From Cyprinodon diabolis (Eukaryota > Chordata > Actinopteri > Cyprinodontiformes > Cyprinodontidae), in contig CM060064.1 of the NCBI GenBank assembly GCA_030533445.1, forward strand, positions 2,273,416 through 2,337,415: a DNA stretch of 64,000 nucleotides, written 5' to 3'. Positions 12,156 through 24,794 of this stretch are shown one piece after another (position 1 is the first letter of the stretch; every line of letters begins with the position of its first letter). The position numbers and the translations under genes were made by a program. The notes under the pieces are model-generated. The model was not told the DNA's origin. It worked only from the letters and a program-made list of their open reading frames with translations, and searched no databases.

Positions 12156-12282
12156 TTTAATTACAGCTCTCATGACATTTCCATTTGTTAAAGTGAAGCA
12201 GTGATCTAATGTAAACACTGGGAGAAAAAAACATGGAGGTTTTTTTCAACATTCAGCTTTTTATTCTTCTTTTTCAGTTTTC

Positions 12283-12590
12283 TCAACAGTTCATCAGTGT
12301 GATGACGGTGGGGAAGAAGCTGTTGCAGAACCTGCCTGACCTGCATTGAATGCCGTGAAGCCTCTTCCCAGAGGGCAGCAGGGAGAACAGCCCATGGTGG
12401 GGGGGTGAGGGGTCATTGATGATGTCACGGGCTCGGGACACGCAGTGCTGGGATGAAATGTCTTTAATGGAGGGAAGAGGAGCCCCCATGATCCTCTCTG
12501 CGGTTCTCACCTTCTTCCAGTCTGAGGCGCTGCAGCCTCCACACCACACAGTGAGACAGCTGCTCAGAACGCTCTCCGTGGTGCTAACGG
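12283..12590 (-). pseudogene. C-terminus of a second LINE family (CR1/Rex/RTE-like)
   Basis: The minus-strand frame reads through a W-C-G-G-C segment, RTAERIMGAPLPSI and SRARDIINDPSPPHHGLF. It then continues SLLPSGKRLHGIQ and ends near SFFPTVITLMN. This is the C-terminal tail seen in a widespread teleost non-LTR retrotransposon, downstream of the polymerase active site. No catalytic motifs are present. The exact clade is uncertain and the family is recognised by the motif order from memory. Confidence 0.65.
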
Positions 12591-12599
12591 TAAATACCC

Positions 12600-14211
12600 T
12601 TAATCATTATTTAATCATTAATTTTTACTTATTTCTAGATTGTTTTTCTAGTGTAAACACTAAATATATCGTCTTCCTGCAGAGTTAAAGCTGAATTTAG
12701 GTTGAGAATTTGACTAGGCCTGACTTTTATATTTATATTTAATGTTTTGCTTCATTAATCCTTGCAAAACTTAATTTCTCTTGGAGACAAAAAGGCTCCT
12801 GAAGCCTGGCAATAAATTAACAAGAAGGAAAGACAGGAGACTAGAGACTTCCAGTAAGGTTGATCCAGCTATACCAAATATAAGAACTGCAGCTAAACTT
12901 CATGGAGCTACATCCATGGACAGCTTTAGCTCCGATAACTCTAACCGCTCTAAGGTGATGGAGAACATTTAGGTTCTCTTTGCTCTTTTAACTTTCAGAC
13001 TTGCAATGGCCTCCAATCATTTCTTAGCATTCTAAATCATTTGCATCGCTTCCAAATGTTCTCTGCGTTCTGAATAATGTTAATCCTGCAAAAGGAAAGT
13101 GTGACATTCTCTGCATGTCAGAGTCGTTTCTGTGGAGAACTCCAGGCATCTTACGAGTTCGTCCAAAACACGCCTGCTGAAGAAGAAAAAAACTCAGCTC
13201 TGATACAATGACAGATGGCTAAGAGTCTGACAGAGCAGGAGACATGCAATCTCAACGACCCTAGAATAGACGCAGAGTGGCACTAAATTACTGCCTCCTT
13301 TCTCCCCCTGACCATCCACACACCACACGTGTCAATCTCCTCACCATCCGGCATCTCCTGCTTTCTGGTAACCTAAGGCCTGGAGGAGACAAGCCGTCCT
13401 GAAGGTGAGATATCAGCTTACGCTTCTCAACCCGACGAGACAAAAACGACAACCAGAAATACATTCGCCTCTCGGTATTCCAATTCATCAGAAACTGAAG
13501 CTGAGGCTGCAGCCTAGATTCGGTGAGCGTGAGAAAACTGAAGAGGACGGAGACTGAAGAACGTTGAAAGGGAAAGTGAGCAGAGCCAGAGCACAGAGTG
13601 ATTAATAGAGTTGAGGCTGGTTCAGCCAGACATGCTGCCACTGAGAGAAAACCAGTCCAGACCAACCTGTTCTGCAAAGGGCTGTGTAAACTCCTGCAGC
13701 AGTGTGTTGCAGGTAGCTTGTCGCAGAAATGACGGAGCCACAACGCAAGACGGAACGAGCTAGGATTGTGGGTGTCTGTGTGTCGGTTTGACCACGCTTG
13801 TTCACCGTCTACAACTCCTCATCCAATGGCGGACGACACGCAGTTCACCTGTGAGTGTTCCCCAAACACTGGCTGTGGCGCTGCGTGTTTTGGCTTTGGT
13901 TGCAAACCAACAGACCGTCGCACAGAACTACAAACTAGCGTCCTGCTAGGATTGTGTCCAAGGTGTGCCAGGTGTTGTGGACGGCACTACAGCCAGAGTT
14001 TCTGCCATTAGGTACCAAACAGGAAATATACATTGTGTACAGTGGATGCAGAAATGACCAATCAGAGGCCTCCTGTCTGCGGCACTGTCTGCTGTCACCT
14101 ACAGTTTTGGAGAGGTGCAGCAGAGTGTCTGCGGAAGAGGGGTATATCTGCGTTAACTGCGACACACGCGCAGACGACCTGGTTTCTGTGTATAAATCAG
14201 CCTTTAGTATC
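12600..14211. other. Intergenic; unidentified frames
   Basis: This holds a 63-codon plus frame at 12781-12972 and a 151-codon minus frame at 13288-13743. The first is rich in Lys, Arg and Ser. Neither shows a domain I recognise, and both could be transposon debris. No paired terminal repeats were found. Confidence 0.35.
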
Positions 14212-14215
14212 TTAA

Positions 14216-15086
14216 AGGAATAGTACACCCAAAACATGATGAGCCTTCATTTTCTACTCACCCCCATGCTGAACAACACTCTGGAGTACTTTTTTGATAT
14301 CTCAAATGCATCTGGAGATCTGGGAGGCTTCTTGCTGTCTGCTGACATTCAAATAATGGAGGTCTATGGCGCCCGAGGCAGAAAGGTCCATAAAAGTCCA
14401 CAAAAAACGTGTCAATATTCCTCCATACTGCTCGTCCAATGTAATCCAAGTGTCCTGAGTGGGTAGCGTCCATAATTTACTCGAAACGAAGTCATTTAGA
14501 ATGTTTTTAGAGCATAAACAGTAGTGTATAGGATTTCCTAAAAGCGCCTTCACGAGTCTACGGAAACCGCGGCAGACCAAACCAGACGAAAGTGCGCATT
14601 CAGCTCGGCAAAGAACTCATGCTCTTCCTCAACACTGAAGTCCTCAGACATTTTTCTTTCGTTGTTTCTTTCTTTGCACAGGTAAACAGCACATTTCTTC
14701 TTCTACGCTTGCATTATCGGCAGAGCAGACGCTGAATGCGCACTTTCATCTGGTTTGGTCTGCCGTGGTTTCCGTAGACTCGTGAACGCGCTTTTAGGAA
14801 ATCCTATACACTTCGTTTCGAGTAAATTATGGACGCTACCCACTCAGGACACTTGGAATACATTGGACGGGCAGTATGGAGGAATATTGACACGTTTTTT
14901 GTGGACTTTTATGGACCTTTGTGCCTCGGGCGCCATAGACCTCCATTATTTGAATGTCAGCAGACAGCAAGAAGCCTCCCAGATCTCCAGATGCATTTGA
15001 GATATCAAAAAAGTACTCCAGAGTGTTGTTCAGCATGGGGGTGAGTAGAAAATGAAGGCTAATCATGTTTTGGGTGTACTATTCCT
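14216..15086. mobile_element. 871-bp foldback element with TTAA target duplication
   Basis: A left arm at 14216-14603 and a right arm at 14732-15086 are long inverted repeats separated by a 128-bp loop. The outer ends are AGGAATAG and CTATTCCT, with TTAA at 14212-14215 and 15087-15090. The left arm carries about 33 extra bases near 14488-14520. Translations on opposite strands of the two arms are nearly identical (for example 14258-14473 minus and 14829-15044 plus), but these are mirror images and not genes. TTAA duplications are used by piggyBac and Kolobok. The AGG start favours Kolobok, by inference. No transposase is present. Confidence 0.8.
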
Positions 15087-15099
15087 TTAAAGTCGTAGG

Positions 15100-15639
15100 G
15101 AAGCGGCTGTTCCAACCGTTGCATTTCAGAATTCTCCCGAGTGGTGCATGACTTTACCAGAGTGAATAAAGTGAATCAGATTGGTCGTTTATCAAGGGGG
15201 CGGGACTGTTGTCGCAAAAGGTTCAAAAGCAAGTTTGGTTGTGGCCGGTTTGTTGGAAGCATCTTGCTAACCAGTTAGCAACTTAGTGCTAGCAGGTTCC
15301 CAATGTGTTGGGAGCCTACTATCGTAGGTTCCCAGTGCTACTTGGTCCAAATAGGAAATTCCATTGGGACCAAGTAGCTCTAAATTGGTGACTTAGAAAC
15401 GACACTGTCAAGGAACGCTATGGACAGAGGAAACATGCAAGAGGAGGAGAGTTTAGTGTCGGAGGTCATGGATGAATCTCCTCCGTCATCCATTTTTATG
15501 TAGAGGAGGAAAGTGGGGACAAAGATGTTGTGGAAGAGGATGCCAAAACTGATGGAAGGTGTAAGGTATGATGGAAGACCAAGAGCTGCAACATGGAGTA
15601 TTTTCATCTGCACTGGGCTTAAGAATTTCAACAAGTGGG
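15100..15639. other. Intergenic, nothing recognised
   Basis: CTACTATCGTAGGTTCCCAG and nearby words are locally repeated. Otherwise no element was identified. Confidence 0.3.
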
Positions 15640-15695
15640 TGTGCAGGTGGTGCAGTGGTTAGTGCGCACGACCCATGTACGGAGGCCTAGGTACT
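15640..15695 (+). mobile_element. tRNA-type SINE head fragment (family B)
   Basis: GTGTGCAGGTGGTGCAGTGG followed by TTAGTGCGCACGACCCAT matches the head of the complete minus-strand SINE at 39141-39294. Only the 5' end is present. Confidence 0.6.
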
Positions 15696-15854
15696 ATGTT
15701 AAAAAAGAAGAAGGGATAAAGAAGGTTGAAAACCATCATTTCTAAAATGATGCTTGATGGTTTCACAGTTCAGCCTGGATGTTATGACTGACAACCGAAG
15801 TTTATCTGAGAGATTTGGGAATGAAGTCAACTCATTTAGAGCAATTGAAATATA

Positions 15855-16001
15855 CAGAAGAGGATTAAGCCCACTGGGAAAAAAAGTTAACATATTTTTT
15901 TTTGTTTTAGTTTAATATGAGAAAATTTTCCCATATTAAACTAAACTGAAATGAATAATCAGTAAACCTTTTTTTTCTCTAGTGGCTCTAATCCTCTTCT
16001 G
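15855..16001. mobile_element. 147-bp palindromic MITE with TA duplication
   Basis: The ends CAGAAGAGGATTAAGCCCAC and its near-complement at 15982-16001 flank a central palindrome (TTTAGTTTAATATG and CATATTAAACTAAA). TA lies on each side (15853-15854 and 16002-16003), the target duplication of Tc1/mariner-type elements. It would fold into one near-continuous hairpin. Confidence 0.7.
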
Positions 16002-16004
16002 TAG

Positions 16005-16445
16005 AAACGTGTTCAAACCAATTCATAATAGAAATCTACTCAGAGTAAAAGTAAAATTACGCGTCTCAAAATTTACTCAAGTAAAAGTACAAAATTACTT
16101 CATTAAAAATGTAATTTGAGTAAAAGTTACTTAGTTACTTTGAGTTATTTAATGCAAAAAGGATGAGTCATGAATTGAATTGAGCACAAGGTGTTTTAAT
16201 CGGTTTCAGGGTGTATTTCAGTGGACATCCACACTTGCAAAAGATCAGCTGGGCTAAAGAACATACTTCCTCACAGCAAAAGGACAGTTACAACATGTAC
16301 CATGAAGTGCAAACAATTTTCAATACTACTGTCCAACAATAAAGAAATTTAAACTACATTTTAAAGTATTCAAAATGCACACAAAATTAATTGCCCAAAA
16401 GATACCAGAAATCAAACTAAATTTGCAACAGGATCCCACTGTTCC
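16005..16445. repeat. Relic of the ACTCAAGTAAAAGTA hAT-like repeat
   Basis: TTTACTCAAGTAAAAGTAC and GAGTAAAAGTTACTTAGTTA words match 61145-61280. No ends are preserved. Confidence 0.45.
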
Positions 16446-16586
16446 GTAAAAGTTCAAAAAAATCCCCTAGACTTGGTTTCCAAGATTTGAAGACGTTTCG
16501 CCACCTCTCCAGGAAGCTTTCTCAATTCAAACGTCTTCAAATCTTGGAAACCAAGTCCAGTAGATTTTTTTGAACTTTTACGGAAT
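16446..16586. repeat. Inverted repeat with about 55-bp arms
   Basis: CCGTAAAAGTTCAAAAAAAT through CAAGATTTGAAGACGTTT is mirrored by AAACGTCTTCAAATCTTGG through TTTTTTTGAACTTTTACGG. Parts of one arm recur around 33220-33320, 41150-41215 and 46590-46640, so the unit belongs to a dispersed repeat. Confidence 0.7.
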
Positions 16587-16965
16587 GACTATGACCTGGA
16601 TGACTGAAAATCTTCATTAGCATACATCCCACTGTTATTAAATAAAATGCGACAGGATCCCACTGTTCACAATAAAACAAAATTCTCACAGGATCCAACA
16701 ATTATCGCCACATTAAGAAAACATCAATACCTGTAATGCTTGCATTCCCAACTCAATCATACTTTTGATACTCCGAACTAGCTAATTCTAAGCAACTGCT
16801 AACAAGCCAAGAGCTTGCTTATACATAAATAATAAATCTAAGGTCTTTGTGCATGGAGTTTGCATGTTCTCCCTGAGCATGTGTGGGATATTTCTGGGTA
16901 CCCCAGCTTCCTCCCATAGTCCAAAAACAAGACTGCTAGGTTCACTAACTTCTCTAAGTTCTCCA
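16587..16965. other. Intergenic with short dispersed repeats
   Basis: The GACAGGATCCCACTGTT word occurs several times between 16430 and 16670. Nothing else was recognised. Confidence 0.3.
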
Positions 16966-17216
16966 TAGGCTTCTTTTGTTAGCCTGCAATGCCCCGTACC
17001 TGTCTAAGTGTCTGGAAGGGGGGTCGTTAAAGGGAATTGTTACCTCAGTCAATTGAGTTAGTCCTTTCCCACCATCATCGTAGCCCCAGCCCCTGTACAG
17101 GAGAGCAGAGGACTTCACCTATTCAGCCAGGCCAACAATTCCCTTTAACGACCCCCCTTTCAGAGACATAGACAGGTGTGGGGCATTGCAGGCTAACAAA
17201 GAAACCAAACGACCGC
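16966..17216. repeat. Inverted repeat with about 75-bp arms
   Basis: The left arm at about 16970-17050 (TTAGCCTGCAATGCCCCGTA followed later by GTCGTTAAAGGGAATTG) is the reverse complement of 17128-17205. The left-arm sequence also occurs alone at about 46745-46800. Confidence 0.7.
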
Positions 17217-17339
17217 CATTCCAAAGGGGGGGGGCCCGTTCATCCGTTTCAATTTGCATGTTTTCTAAACTAAAACCAGGCTTTGTTTTTGGACCACTCT
17301 ATAAAGCCTGGAAATAAACTCTATTTCTGACATTTGAAT

Positions 17340-17559
17340 TGAAAAAGATTGGGAAGAGAAACTTCTTCAGACTTGGAAACAAAGTCCAGTGGATTGATTG
17401 TTTTTTTTTTACTTTTTTTGGAATGACTATGACCTGGATGATTGAGAATCTTCACCAGCTGGTTGTTTGTCCTGTTTGTCTCCGTGTTGCCCTGCAATGG
17501 ACTGGTGACCTGTGCAGGACCCCGCCTCTCGCCCAGCTGGGATAAGCATGACAGAACAT
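17340..17559 (+). mobile_element. Retroposon 3' end that feeds the GGAT array
   Basis: GTGTTGCCCTGCAATGGACT followed by GGTGACCTGTGCAGGACC and CCCGCCTCTCGCCC is a motif that in fish commonly precedes a GGATGGAT tail. Here it abuts the satellite directly. I infer that the array grew from the tail repeat of this insertion. Confidence 0.5.
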
Positions 17560-20500
17560 GGATGGATGGATGGATGGATGGATGGATGGATGGATACTGG
17601 ATGGATGGATGGATACTGGATGGATGGATGGATGGATGGATGATGGATGGATGGATGGATGGATGGATGGATGGATGGATGGATGGATGGATGGATGGAT
17701 AGATGATGGATAGATGGATGGATGGATACTGGATGGATGGATGGATACTGGATAGATGGATGGATGGATGGATGGATGGATGGATGGATACTGGACGGAT
17801 GGATGGATACTGGATGGATGGATGATAGATGGATGGATGGATGGATGGATGGATGGATGGATGATGGATGGATGGATGGATGGATGGATGATGGATGGAT
17901 GGATGGATGGATAGATGATGGATGATGGATGGATGGATGGATGGATGGATGAATGGTGGATGGATGGATGGATACTGGATGGATGGATGGATACTGGATG
18001 GATGGATGGATGGATGGATGATGGATGGATGGATGGATGGATGGATGGATGGATGGATGGATGGATAGATGATGGATAGATGGATGGATGGATACTGGAT
18101 GGATGGATGGATACTGGATAGATGGATGGATGGATGGATGGATGGATGGATGGATGGATGGATGGATACTGGACGGATGGATGGATACTGGATGGATGGA
18201 TGATAGATGGATGGATGGATGGATGGATGGATGGATGGATGATGGATGGATGGATGGATGGATGGATGATGGATGGATGGATGGATGGATAGATGATGGA
18301 TGATGGATGGATGGATGGATGGATGGATGGATGAATGGTGGATGGATGGATGGATGGATGGATGATGGATAGATGGATGGATGGATGATGGATGGATGGA
18401 TGGATGGATGATGGATGGATGGATGGATGGATGGATGGATGGATGGATACTGGATGGATGGATGGATGGATGGATGGATACTGGATGGATGGATGGATGG
18501 ATGGATGGATAGATGATGGATGGATGGATGGATGGATGGATGGATGGATGGATAGATGATGGATGGATGGATGGATGGATGATGGATGGATGGATGGATG
18601 ATGGATGGATGGATGATGGATGGATGGATGGATGATGGATGGATGGATGGATGGATGGATGGATGATGGATGGATGGATGGATGGATGGATGGATGATGG
18701 ATGGATGGATGGATGGATGGATGGATGGATGGATGATGGATGGATGGATGGATGGATGGATGGATGGATGGATGGATAGATGATGGATAGATGGATGGAT
18801 GGATACTGGATGGATGGATGGATGGATGGATGGATGGATGGATGGATGGATGGATGGATACTGGACGGATGGATCGATACTGGATGGATGGATGATAGAT
18901 GGATGGATGGATGGATAGATGGATGGATGATGGATGGATGGATGGATGGATGGATGGATGGATGATGGATGGATGGATGGATGGATGGATGGATAGATGA
19001 TGGATGATGGATGGATGGATGGATGGATGGATGAATGGTGGATGGATGGATGGATGGATGGATGGATGGATGGATGGATGGATGGATGGATGGATGGATG
19101 ATGGATAGATGGATGGATGGATGATGGATGGATGGATGGATGGATGGATGGATGGATGGATGGATGATGGATGGATACTGGATGGATGGATGGATGGATG
19201 GATGGATGGATGGATGGATAGATGATGGATGGATGGATGGATGGATGGATGGATGGATAGATGATGGATGGATGGATGGATGGATGGATGATGGATGGAT
19301 GGATGGATGATGGATGGATGGATGATGGATGGATGGATGGATGGATGGATGGATGGATGGATACTGGACGGATGGATGGATACTGGATGGATGGATGATA
19401 GATGGATGGATGGATGGATAGATGGATGGATGATGGATGGATGGATGGATGGATGGATGGATGATGGATGGATGGATGGATGGATGGATGGATAGATGAT
19501 GGATGATGGATGGATGGATGGATGGATGGATGAATGGTGGATGGATGGATGGATGGATGGATGGATGGATGGATGATGGATAGATGGATGGATGGATGAT
19601 GGATGGATGGATGGATGGATGGATGATGGATGGATACTGGATGGATGGATGGATGGATGGATGGATGGATGGATGGATGGATAGATGATGGATGGATGGA
19701 TGGATGGATGGATGGATAGATGATGGATGAATGGATGGATGGATGGATGGATGGATGATGGATGGATGGATGATGGATGGATGGATGGATGGATGGATGG
19801 ATGGATGGATGATGGATGGATGGATGGATGGATGGATGGATGGATGGATGGATGGATGGATGATGGATGGATGGATGGATGGATGATGGATGGATGGATG
19901 GATGATGGATGGATGGATGGATGGATGGATACTGGATGGATGGATGATAGATGGATGGATGGATGGATGGATGATGGATGGATGATGGATGGATGGATGG
20001 ATGGATGGATGGATGGCTGATGGATGGATGGATGGATGGATGGATGATGGATGGATGGATGGATGGATGATGGATGGATGGATGGATGCTGGATGGATGG
20101 ATGGATGGATGGATGGATGGATGGATGGATGGATGGATGGATGATGGATGGATGGATGGATGGATGATGGATGGATGGATGGATGGATGGATGGATGGAT
20201 GGATGGATGGATGATGGATGATGGATGGATGGATAGATGATGGATGGATGGATGATGGATGGATGGATGATGGATGGATGGATGGATGATGGATGGATGA
20301 TGGATGGATGGATGATGGATGGATGGATAGATGATGGATGATGGATGATGGATGGATGGATGATGGATGGATGGATGGATGATGGATGATGGATGGATGG
20401 ATGATGGATGGATGATGGATGGATGGATGGATGGATGGATGATGGATGGATGGATGGATGGATGATGGATGGATAGATGATGGATGATGGATGGATGGAT

Positions 20501-21087
20501 GATGGATGGATGATGGATGGATGGATGGATGATGGATGGATAGATGATGGATGATGGATGGATGGATGATGGATGGATGGATGGATGATGGATGGATGGA
20601 TGGATGATGGATGATGGATGGATGATGGATGGATGGATGGATGATGGATGGATAGATGATGGATGATGGATGGATGGATGATGGATGGATGGATGGATGA
20701 TGGATGGATGGATGGATGGATGGATGATGGATGGATGGATGATGGATGGATGGATAGATGATGGATGATGGATGGATGGATGATGGATGGATGGATGGAT
20801 GATGGATGGATGGATGGATGATGGATGGATGGATGATGGATGGATGGATAGATGATGGATGATGGATGGATGGATGGATGATGGATGGATGAATGGATGG
20901 ATGATGGATGGATGATGGATGGATGGATGGATGGATGGATGATGGATGGATAGATGATGGATGATTGATGGATGGATGATGGATGGATGGATAGATGATG
21001 GATGATTGATGGATGGATGATGGATGGATGATGGATGGATAGATGATGGATGATTGATGGATGGATGATGGATGATGGATGGATGAA
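17560..21087. repeat. 3.5-kb GGAT satellite with higher-order structure
   Basis: The tract is built of ATGG/GGAT tetramers interrupted by recurrent variants (GATGATGG, GATAGATGG, GATACTGG, GAATGGTGG). The variants recur in blocks. The segment from 17722 is repeated almost unchanged from 18088 (366 bp apart), and related blocks lie near 18780 and 19330. Toward the right, from about 20200, the pattern shifts to short GATGATGGATGG units. Repetitive open frames (MDGWMDG) are by-products of the 12-nt periodicity and are not genes. Confidence 0.95.
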
Positions 21088-23146
21088 TTTACCTAATCAG
21101 AAATCAATAACCTTTTTCGTTAAATGAATCAAAACCTTCTGTGATTTTTCCTGAGGGAATAGTTAAGGAGACATTATGTAAGTTTTTACTGAAAAATATC
21201 TTTAAAATAGCCTTTTTATAACTAAAACATTGTTTGATGAGCAGACATAATATCATTAGGCCCTTAACTAGTTATAATTTTTCCAAGTTGACTATTTGAC
21301 AATGAAAGTCGAAGTCGAGTTGATGCGAGCTCTAACAGGATGTCACATTTAGTCTGGGAGGGGGCGCAGCCAAAAATGACTTACAATACGTCTTAAAATG
21401 ACTTACAATACGTCTTGCTGCAGCGATGGATTATTTGGTTACATCAGGTACGTCTAATCTAGCTTTTCCTGCTGTCTGCAGTGTGAGCTCTACTTAGCCC
21501 ATGCACGCTGCACTCACACTGCCATGCAGGCACCTGCACATCTCCTAATTATTATTATTCTTACTATTGGTATTATTTTTCCCTCCACAGATAAATCCTG
21601 ATAGGTTGCAGTTAAAATGGGATCAAGATTCCTGCCTTACGATGACAGATTAGATGGATCAGTTCCAAACCCTCCGTCTGGCTGTACGTCAGATTTTCTA
21701 AACAACATGAGACTTATATCTGGGTGTGAATAGCTTTACTACTGAGGAGATGATAAAGCAAAGGTTTATAATCTAACCTAATTAGGTAGTTACTGGTGAC
21801 TATAAACCCATCCAATCATTGGAATATATCTGCATTAAAATTTCATTTTTCATCAATGTCTGTTGTAATTTCAAAACCCTGATGGTTGCTAATAGTGTTG
21901 AGAAGCCAATGAGGAGTAAAGACAGGATACTGATTGTTGAAGAGCATATTCAGCGTTTATCAAGCTCGATATGTGAGGAGTCAACGATAGAGTGACGTCT
22001 CAATCTGTTGCCAAGAATTTGTCAAGTTCATCACCCAAAAAAAGGACGGCGGCATGTGAGGCTTACGTTTCAGATTTAGCACCTGCATGCACAGATTCTC
22101 CACATAGTCATTTATAAATGGCCAACAGATAGGCAGCGACTATTGAAGTCTGTCAGCCTGTTTCCTCCACTTCTTCTTCATTCAGATTTGAACATTTCTG
22201 TTCTAATATTTTGTGACCGCCTGAGCTGTTTGCACTGTTCCTTGCATGTTTGAATGTGTTTGCTATGAAAATGAAGCAGGTTAACAAATTTGACCTTGCA
22301 AATGTGTGTGTTAGTGCATGTCTAGGGGTCAGTCCAAATGAATCCTGGCTTCTGACCCCTCCATCCTCCCAGTAATGCCGACATGCAGTCTAGGCCGTGT
22401 CAGGGGCCAGATACTCGTCATGCCCTTTTTAACACCTCCAGGACCCCAGAAGCATCCGACCAGAAGTCGCTGCATACTGTGACTCTCACTGATAAAGTAC
22501 TAGAAGTAATCTGAGGTATTCTGAAGCAAATGTTTATTATTTAGGAGCAGTGGGGGCCCCTGTAGAACCGCCTGTTATTGGCACTGTACTAACAACATAA
22601 AACAGAATACATCTGTTATGATTATTTCAAAAACAAACTTCCACTAATAGGACATTTTTTTTAATTTTTTTATTTTTATTTTAACAATTACTAAAAAAAA
22701 CTAATTGTTGAACTTTCTCTTTTTTTACTCTTTTGTTTGATCCCCTGATTAAAGAAAGAAAACACTTAACTTCACAGGTTCCTTTAGGTTCAACAGCTTC
22801 TGGCAGTTTAACCATTTTCCAACTTTAGAAAGTCCAATTTGAAATAATTGAGAAACAAGTTTATTCTGACAGTCTATCAACCCTCTGGAAAGATCCTCGC
22901 CTGTAACCATTCATAGTGGGCTATCACTTGCATGCTCCTTCAAATGGAGAAAGAGTCAAGAAAAAAAAGGCCTAATAATATAACTAATTAGTCTAGCTAA
23001 CAATTACATTTAGGCTTATAAACTAAAAAATATAATTGCCAATATCAGATTTAATGCCTCTAAGGTTATGTTGGACCAAAAAAAATGTGTTTCTTTCACT
23101 CTCAGAGTGTTTTTCATGAATTTCTTATAGAAGCACCATTGTTAAT
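21088..23146. other. Intergenic, nothing recognised
   Basis: It contains a short direct repeat (AATGACTTACAATACGTCTT twice near 21375-21415). No ORF or element was recognised. Confidence 0.35.
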
Positions 23147-23433
23147 GATTCTATAGGGTATTTGGTCCTTCAGGTCTCTAATAGGGTGATAGAATGATTC
23201 TATAGGGTATCTGGTCCTTCAGGTCTCTAATAGGGTGATAGAATGATTCTATAGGGTATCTGGTCCTTCAGGTCTCTAATAGGGTGATAGAATGATTCTA
23301 TAGGGTATCTGGTCCTTCAGGTCTCTAATAGGGTGATAGAATGGTTCTATAGGGTATCTGGTCCTTCAGGTCTCTAATAGGGTGATAGAATGGTTCTATA
23401 GGGTATCTGGTCCTTCAGGTCTCTAATAGGGTG
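23147..23433. repeat. 49-bp tandem repeat, about 6 copies
   Basis: Each unit reads GATTCTATAGGGTATCTGGT and continues through CCTTCAGGTCTCTAATAGGG. Starts at 23147 and 23196 show the 49-bp period. Copies differ at one or two bases, so the array is young or homogenised. Confidence 0.9.
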
Positions 23434-24794
23434 TGTAACATTGGTTGGGCTGAAAATGGCATATTAGCTGTTCTATGAGCCCTAATGCAGCCTGGTTAAA
23501 AGCCCTAGAATGAAACCACAGGTTTTCTTCCTTTTATGGTTTGATCATGAATATTTAGATGAGCTGTGCTCTGATTGGTTGGTTTACAACGAGCGAAGCT
23601 ACTGAGCAAAGACGCATCATAGCAACCAGCACTCACTCACTGAAACATCACATTGTTGATATGGTAGGGTGATCAAACGTCCTCTTTTTCCTGGACATGT
23701 CATACTTTTCATACCTAAAAAAAATGTCCGGGGGGAATTTCAAAATTATCCGGGTTTTTGGTCGACTACAGTGCAGCAGAACTGAGCCATCGGCTCTGGG
23801 GCTGGTCCGGGAACACCGGCGGACAGGGGGCAGGGTGCCAGCAGGGGAAGGAGCGCCCGAAACCAGACCCGGTGATGGTAGCCTGGAAAACAGCGGTACC
23901 GAGCACGGTAGGGCAGGCGGGGGGAAGCATACCATCACCGGGTCGGGTTCGGACCAGTCCTGGAGTTGATGGCTCGGTTTGAAAGCCCGGTCCGGTCCAG
24001 TCAGCAGCCCAGCAGTCGCCCGTGGTTCTGGCTCATTTTCAATAGAGAAACTGCCTGCTTTGTAATTCTTGTAGAAGTAAACCCAACTGTAGCTAAACAG
24101 CTAAACTGCTGTCTTCCATCTTCCTCTATTCATGTTCTTGGGCCGTGAACCAGTGGGCTGGTCTGACGTCAACTCAGGGCTTCGTTAGGATTCGCTTTTT
24201 TTATGGTGGAAGTTTAGAATTGTGAGATTTGCAGACAGAGGACGTGTCAATGGAGTTTGAACTTGTGTGTACGTCTATTTCACCCACTGAACTATCGTTA
24301 TTCATCTATGAAAATGGAAAATAGGTTTTGCATTCTATGACCCCTTTAATATTCGGGCAAGTTGGCGTTTCCTATTACATGACATTCATTTTCGCCATCA
24401 AAATATCCCTATTTTTTTATGTTACAAAGGTACTAAGGTCTTGTCCTGGATTCCAATAACACTATTGGCTGGAAATTTTTATTCTTACTGTAAAGTACTT
24501 CACTGAGTGCCCTATGAAGAGCTAAGGAAAAAAAAGTCCATCTCTTCCTTTCCAAAGCCCAGGAAGCATTGCCACAAACATTAACAGGGATAATTTGACT
24601 TTTGCCAGGCCACTTTTCAGGGTTTTGGTTCCCTAATCAGAAAGCAGTGAGGTTTTGTTCAGCAAGATATCCTGCAGTGCTTTGTACCACCAGCAGGGGC
24701 AATAAGTGAAGATAGGCAATTCAAAAATTTGTTTTTTTGTCATAAAAAAAGTGACAGATGTTTTGAAGCTACAAACTAGACCTTAAAACATTTA
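23434..24794. other. Intergenic with unidentified repeat-like sequence
   Basis: 23660-23970 is GC-richer and has short frames on both strands, none with a recognisable domain. CATTCTATGACCCCTTT at about 24333 resembles an element end. No matching partner was found. Confidence 0.3.

Noticed and set aside
13288..13743. 151-codon minus-strand frame as a host gene
   Set aside because: There is no recognisable domain, no splice or promoter context, and it overlaps other frames equally open on the opposite strand. It is left as unassigned.
14258..15066. Paired nearly identical 71-76-residue frames on opposite strands
   Set aside because: These are mirror images created by the foldback arms, not a duplicated gene.
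17722..20020. Seven long frames of MDGWMDG repeats
   Set aside because: They follow necessarily from the GGAT tetramer periodicity. They have no start context and no unique sequence.
17560..21087. CRISPR-like or centromeric array
   Set aside because: It has no spacer/repeat alternation and a tetramer unit, so it is a simple-sequence satellite.
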